A stretch of DNA of 64,000 nucleotides from an uncultured Rhodospirillales bacterium (GTDB lineage Bacteria > Pseudomonadota > Alphaproteobacteria > Acetobacterales > Acetobacteraceae), in assembly GCA_903865895.1 (NCBI GenBank), contig CAIPLM010000213.1:1-64000 (forward strand). Direction: 5' to 3'. Below, piece by piece: positions 61,602 to 64,000 of this stretch. The notes under the pieces are model-generated. The model did not search any database. It worked only from the letters and a program-made list of their open reading frames with translations, and was not told the origin of the DNA. The position numbers and the translations under genes are program-made. Within the stretch, counting starts at the first letter, position 1; each line of letters begins with the position of its first letter.

Positions 61602-61862
61602 TTAGAGCTTCTTGGCGCGGGCCATGAGGTCCCCGAGCTTCTTGCAGGTCTCGTCGGTCGGCGTGGTTTCGCCGGCGACGGTGGCGAGTTCCATGGTGAT
61701 CTTGGTCGCATCGGCCATTTTCGCCTGCGCCTTTTCGAGCAGCACGCCGGAAATCTCGTCGGTCTTCATGGCGACGTCATCGAGCGTGCAGGCGGCGAAG
61801 GCCTGGGCATGCAGGGTCAGGGCAATCAAAGTCGCGGCGGCGTAGATTTTCAACACACTCAT
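61602..61862 (-). CDS. Small periplasmic protein, unknown
   Basis: An 86-residue protein with signal peptide MSVLKIYAAATLIALTLHAQ..AFA/A, then a helical mature part with two Cys (ACTLDDVAMK ... DETCKKLGDL), which probably form a disulfide. No family known to me. Preceded by an AT-rich 98-bp region that should hold its promoter. Convergent with ispB. Confidence 0.7.
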   Translation of the reverse strand: MSVLKIYAAATLIALTLHAQAFAACTLDDVAMKTDEISGVLLEKAQAKMADATKITMELATVAGETTPTDETCKKLGDLMARAKKL

Positions 61863-61960
61863 TTTTCCCGGGGAAGTGAAGGTGCAGATTTACTTTTCGT
61901 CACAGAAAGTCAAACGAAATATTGTGGAATTTTAGTGTGCGGGCGGACGGGCTACGCGCC

Positions 61961-62509
61961 TCAATGCTGATGCGGGTTTGCGCCGCGGGCGAGCATGAGA
62001 TGGTGCATCTGGTGATGCATGCCGCGCGTCATCACCCCGATGAAGCCCAGCGCGCGCAGCTTGGCTTCGTCCTCGGGCGGGGTCTGCACCAGGAGGGTCG
62101 CGCCGGTGTCGGTGGGGGCGGCGGTGAAGCGCCAGGCGCCGTTCATCGTCGCGGCATGGGCCATCACCATGCGCTGGATCGAGTCCCGCGTGGCGCCGGT
62201 GCCGGAGACGGTGAAGCGCATGCCGCCCTCGGCCGGCTCGGCCGTCACCGTGGCATGGAGCGTGACATTATCCATGTCGATGAGGTGCTGGCGCAGCGCC
62301 TCGATGTTCACCTTGCTCCAATCGGTCTTGGGGTCCGCCTCCAGCAGGGCGACGATCTCCTGGATGGCGGCGAAGGCGCCTTGGCCGGGCTGGCTGGGCA
62401 TGGCGGCCATCGGCGCGGCCGTCATGCCGGGGTGATGGCCGGGCATGGTTTGCGCCGCCGCGAGGGCGGGGAGGAAGAGTGCGGCGAGGAGGAGGGTGGG
62501 GCGAAGCAT
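61961..62509 (-). CDS. Exported His/Met-rich protein, unknown
   Basis: A 182-residue protein. The ATG at 62509 gives signal peptide MLRPTLLLAALFLPALAAA/Q; a start 19 codons upstream would hide it. The mature start is Met/His/Pro-rich (TMPGHHPGMTAAPMAAMPSQ) and the end is RGMHHQMHHLMLARGANPHQ, so metal binding is possible. The middle has DWSKVNIEALRQHLIDMDNV and an alpha/beta region. Function unknown. Confidence 0.72.
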   Translation of the reverse strand: MLRPTLLLAALFLPALAAAQTMPGHHPGMTAAPMAAMPSQPGQGAFAAIQEIVALLEADPKTDWSKVNIEALRQHLIDMDNVTLHATVTAEPAEGGMRFTVSGTGATRDSIQRMVMAHAATMNGAWRFTAAPTDTGATLLVQTPPEDEAKLRALGFIGVMTRGMHHQMHHLMLARGANPHQH

Positions 62510-62582
62510 GGTCTCCCCTAGGCGCTCCGCCAGTCGCGCGCAATCATGGGCGCGCTTCGCCTTCATCCCTCCGCGTCCGCCA

Positions 62583-62879
62583 TCACTCGAAAACGCCCGG
62601 CCTGACCTCCCGCGCCTGGTGCAGAACCGCGCGGATCAGGATGAAATCCGGTTCCTCCGTGTAGAAGACGGCATGCGCCTGGAAGCGAAAACGTCGAAAT
62701 CCCGGTGCGATCTCATCGATCGGAGTCCCGATCCGGGGAAAATCGGCGAGCAGGGCGAAGCTATGCGCGAGCCCGGCGTGGTAGGCTTCCGCCTGATAGG
62801 CGCCGAAGGTCTGCTCGGTGTGGTCATAGATCTCGATCAGGTCTCGTTCCGCCCGTTCCGACAGCCGGAAGTCAGCCAC
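62583..62879 (-). CDS. parE: ParE/RelE-family toxin
   Basis: A 98-residue ParE-like toxin: FRLSERAERDLIEIYDHTEQ, RIGTPIDEIAPGFRRFRFQA, AVFYTEEPDFILIRAVLHQA. The family blocks gyrase or acts as an RNase; which one is not readable here. It overlaps the antitoxin gene by 8 bp, the usual order antitoxin-toxin on this strand. Complete and apparently intact. Confidence 0.88.
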   Translation of the reverse strand: MADFRLSERAERDLIEIYDHTEQTFGAYQAEAYHAGLAHSFALLADFPRIGTPIDEIAPGFRRFRFQAHAVFYTEEPDFILIRAVLHQAREVRPGVFE

Positions 62880-63078
62880 GGCGGGCGGCGACTCGCTTGC
62901 GGGCCGCGATCAGCACGTCATCCATGGTGGCGTCGCTGACGCGGCCGGCCTCGGGGGCGAGGAGCGTGTCGCGGGTGCGGGCGATCTGCTCGTCCCGGGT
63001 GAGGGATTGCCAGGCGGCAAGCTCCGCCGCGGAGGGCGGCAGCGCGGAGGGAACCGGGCGCGTGTCGATCTTGCTCAT
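62872..63078 (-). CDS. Antitoxin of the ParE pair
   Basis: A 68-residue protein upstream of the ParE-like toxin. It has a proline-rich start, a helical middle WQSLTRDEQIARTRDTLLAP and a basic end VLIAARKRVAARRG. It is likely to be the cognate antitoxin and autorepressor, by position and size; the DNA-binding fold is not obvious and it is not a typical ParD. Confidence 0.72.
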   Translation of the reverse strand: MSKIDTRPVPSALPPSAAELAAWQSLTRDEQIARTRDTLLAPEAGRVSDATMDDVLIAARKRVAARRG

Positions 63079-63106
63079 GGCCGCATCATATCCTCGCCCT
63101 CCGCAT

Positions 63107-63124
63107 CACGGAACCATTTCCGTG
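63107..63124 (-). terminator. Short hairpin after the amidohydrolase-like gene
   Basis: CACGGAA-CCAT-TTCCGTG pairs over 7 bp, 5 bp downstream of the stop of the leftward amidohydrolase-like gene and before the antitoxin gene. No T-run follows, so it is a weak terminator candidate. Confidence 0.4.
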
Positions 63125-63128
63125 CGCC

Positions 63129-64000
63129 CTACACCCCCAGCAATGCCGACGCGTTGGCACTCACCAGCGTCCTGATCTCCGCCTCGCTGAATTGCAGGTC
63201 GATCAGATGGCGCACGATGGTGCGGAAGCCTTCCACCGGCAGTGGCGCGTCGGTCAGCCCGAGGTCGGAGCCGAGGATGGTGCGATCGACGCCGGCGACG
63301 CGGATGAGGTGGGCGAGGTCTTCCGGCTCCCAGTGCTTCACGCGGGAATTGTCGATGAACATGCAGATGGAGTGCTCGTGATAGGCGCCCATCGCCACGA
63401 GATCGCGGATTTCCTGGTCGGTGCAGCCGACGATGTAGCTGGGGTGGTTCACCATCAACTTCTGCACGCCGCGGCGCTTGGCCTCTGTGAACAGCAGGAA
63501 GATCTCGTTGGCATCGAGATGCCCGCCGGCCAGGATGATGTCGGCGGCGGCGATGAGGTCGAGGCATTGCTTGGCGGCATCGAGCAGTTGGCCGTTGGCG
63601 TCCAGCACCGTGAGCGGCGTGGACTCGAGCATCTTGGTCGCCGTCTTGGGGAAGCTGCTGGCGCCGGCGCCATGGGCCTTTTTGGCGGCATCGCGCAAAT
63701 GGTTGGCGGCCGAGAAGGTGGGCATCCAGACGATTTTGCCGCCGAGCTTCACGCAGTGCTCCACCGCGTAGGGGTTCACCCCGCCGACGGCGTTGTTGAG
63801 CGCGACGCCGGAGAACAGCTTCACCTTCAACTCGGGATGATCGCGCTGGATCATCTGCACATGGGACATGCCGGGGTAGTAGTGGTCCTTGGTGACCAGC
63901 GCCTTGAACCCGGCGGCCTCGGCCTGCATGGCGGCATCGATATGGTCGAGAATGCGCGGCATCACCGAGGGGCCGCTATGGCAATGCAGGTCCACCGCGC
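63129..64000 (-). CDS. Amidohydrolase-like metal-dependent hydrolase, DUF6282-type (partial)
   Basis: At least 290 residues; the N-terminus lies beyond the window (a GTG at 63995 reads VDLHCHSGPS but probably continues upstream). The HxH motif DLHCHSGPS, LVTKDHYYPGM, IILAGGHLDANEIF, VNHPSYIVG and DRTILGSDLGL (Asp near the end) are the metal-site elements of an amidohydrolase-type TIM barrel. The substrate is unknown. With the enolase-superfamily gene at the other end of the window it may belong to a catabolic neighbourhood of the core chromosome; this is inference. Confidence 0.8.
   Translation of the reverse strand, partial: AVDLHCHSGPSVMPRILDHIDAAMQAEAAGFKALVTKDHYYPGMSHVQMIQRDHPELKVKLFSGVALNNAVGGVNPYAVEHCVKLGGKIVWMPTFSAANHLRDAAKKAHGAGASSFPKTATKMLESTPLTVLDANGQLLDAAKQCLDLIAAADIILAGGHLDANEIFLLFTEAKRRGVQKLMVNHPSYIVGCTDQEIRDLVAMGAYHEHSICMFIDNSRVKHWEPEDLAHLIRVAGVDRTILGSDLGLTDAPLPVEGFRTIVRHLIDLQFSEAEIRTLVSANASALLGV

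Overview
The window is GC-rich (AT-rich only in a few promoter pockets), densely coded DNA from a Gram-negative alphaproteobacterium, most likely a member of the Acetobacteraceae/Rhodospirillales. The basis for this is codon use, GTG/TTG starts, Hint_2-type beta-helix proteins, many TPR-glycosyltransferases, a giant DUF3739-type haemagglutinin, and the flanking ispB / DUF2007 / trmN6 housekeeping genes. The species cannot be named from sequence alone. No rRNA, tRNA, CRISPR array or insertion sequence was recognised.

Layout. (1) 1-1.4 kb, minus: the 5' part of an enolase-superfamily gene coupled to a tRNA-type N6-adenine methyltransferase. (2) 1.7-23.5 kb, minus: one very long operon. It starts with a 4088-residue two-partner-secretion exoprotein (tpsA) and runs through an overlap into a type II secretion system, gspE-F-H-I-J-L-M-C/N-D-K. 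Nearly every junction is an ATGA overlap. The secretin is a lipoprotein. (3) 23.9-33.8 kb: a capsule-type ABC export module (large glycosyltransferase, KpsM-, KpsT- and KpsE-like proteins, small ORFs), a beta-helix/Hint protein, and a KpsD-like outer-membrane protein with a lipoprotein on the other strand. (4) 33.9-38.6 kb, plus: a pyruvyltransferase-like protein and two TPR-glycosyltransferases, all ATGA-coupled. (5) 38.6-41.1 kb, plus: an AT-rich promoter region, a highly codon-biased PstS/DING-type phosphate-binding protein, a terminator, and the missing major pseudopilin gspG. (6) 41.1-50 kb: another TPR-glycosyltransferase coupled to a second beta-helix protein, two paralogous secreted proteins of unknown function, a double pyruvyltransferase-like protein, and a ribbon-helix-helix-like small protein. 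(7) 50-59.8 kb, minus: an operon of tpsB (FhaC/ShlB type), a DUF2341-LamG-ExbB fusion, exbD, tonB, a putative porin, a small periplasmic protein, a parvulin PPIase and a SPINDLY/GT41 glycosyltransferase. (8) 60.2-64 kb: DUF2007, ispB, two small secreted proteins, a ParE/ParD-like toxin-antitoxin pair and a partial amidohydrolase-like gene.

How it fits together. A T2SS with a lipidated secretin, a PstS/DING-type secreted binding protein, a TPS exoprotein with its transporter, and a TonB-ExbB-ExbD set with a PpiC protein are also found together at the Pseudomonas aeruginosa hxc-lap-pdt phosphate-starvation locus (recalled from the literature, not searched here). I read this window as an alphaproteobacterial counterpart, enlarged with capsule-export and glycosyltransferase genes. 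Pho-box-like sequences occur in the tpsA/capsule, PstS-like and tpsB promoter regions, which fits control by phosphate but is not proven. DUF2007 and trmN6, often neighbours in alphaproteobacteria, lie about 59 kb apart at the two ends, so the whole cluster may be an inserted island.
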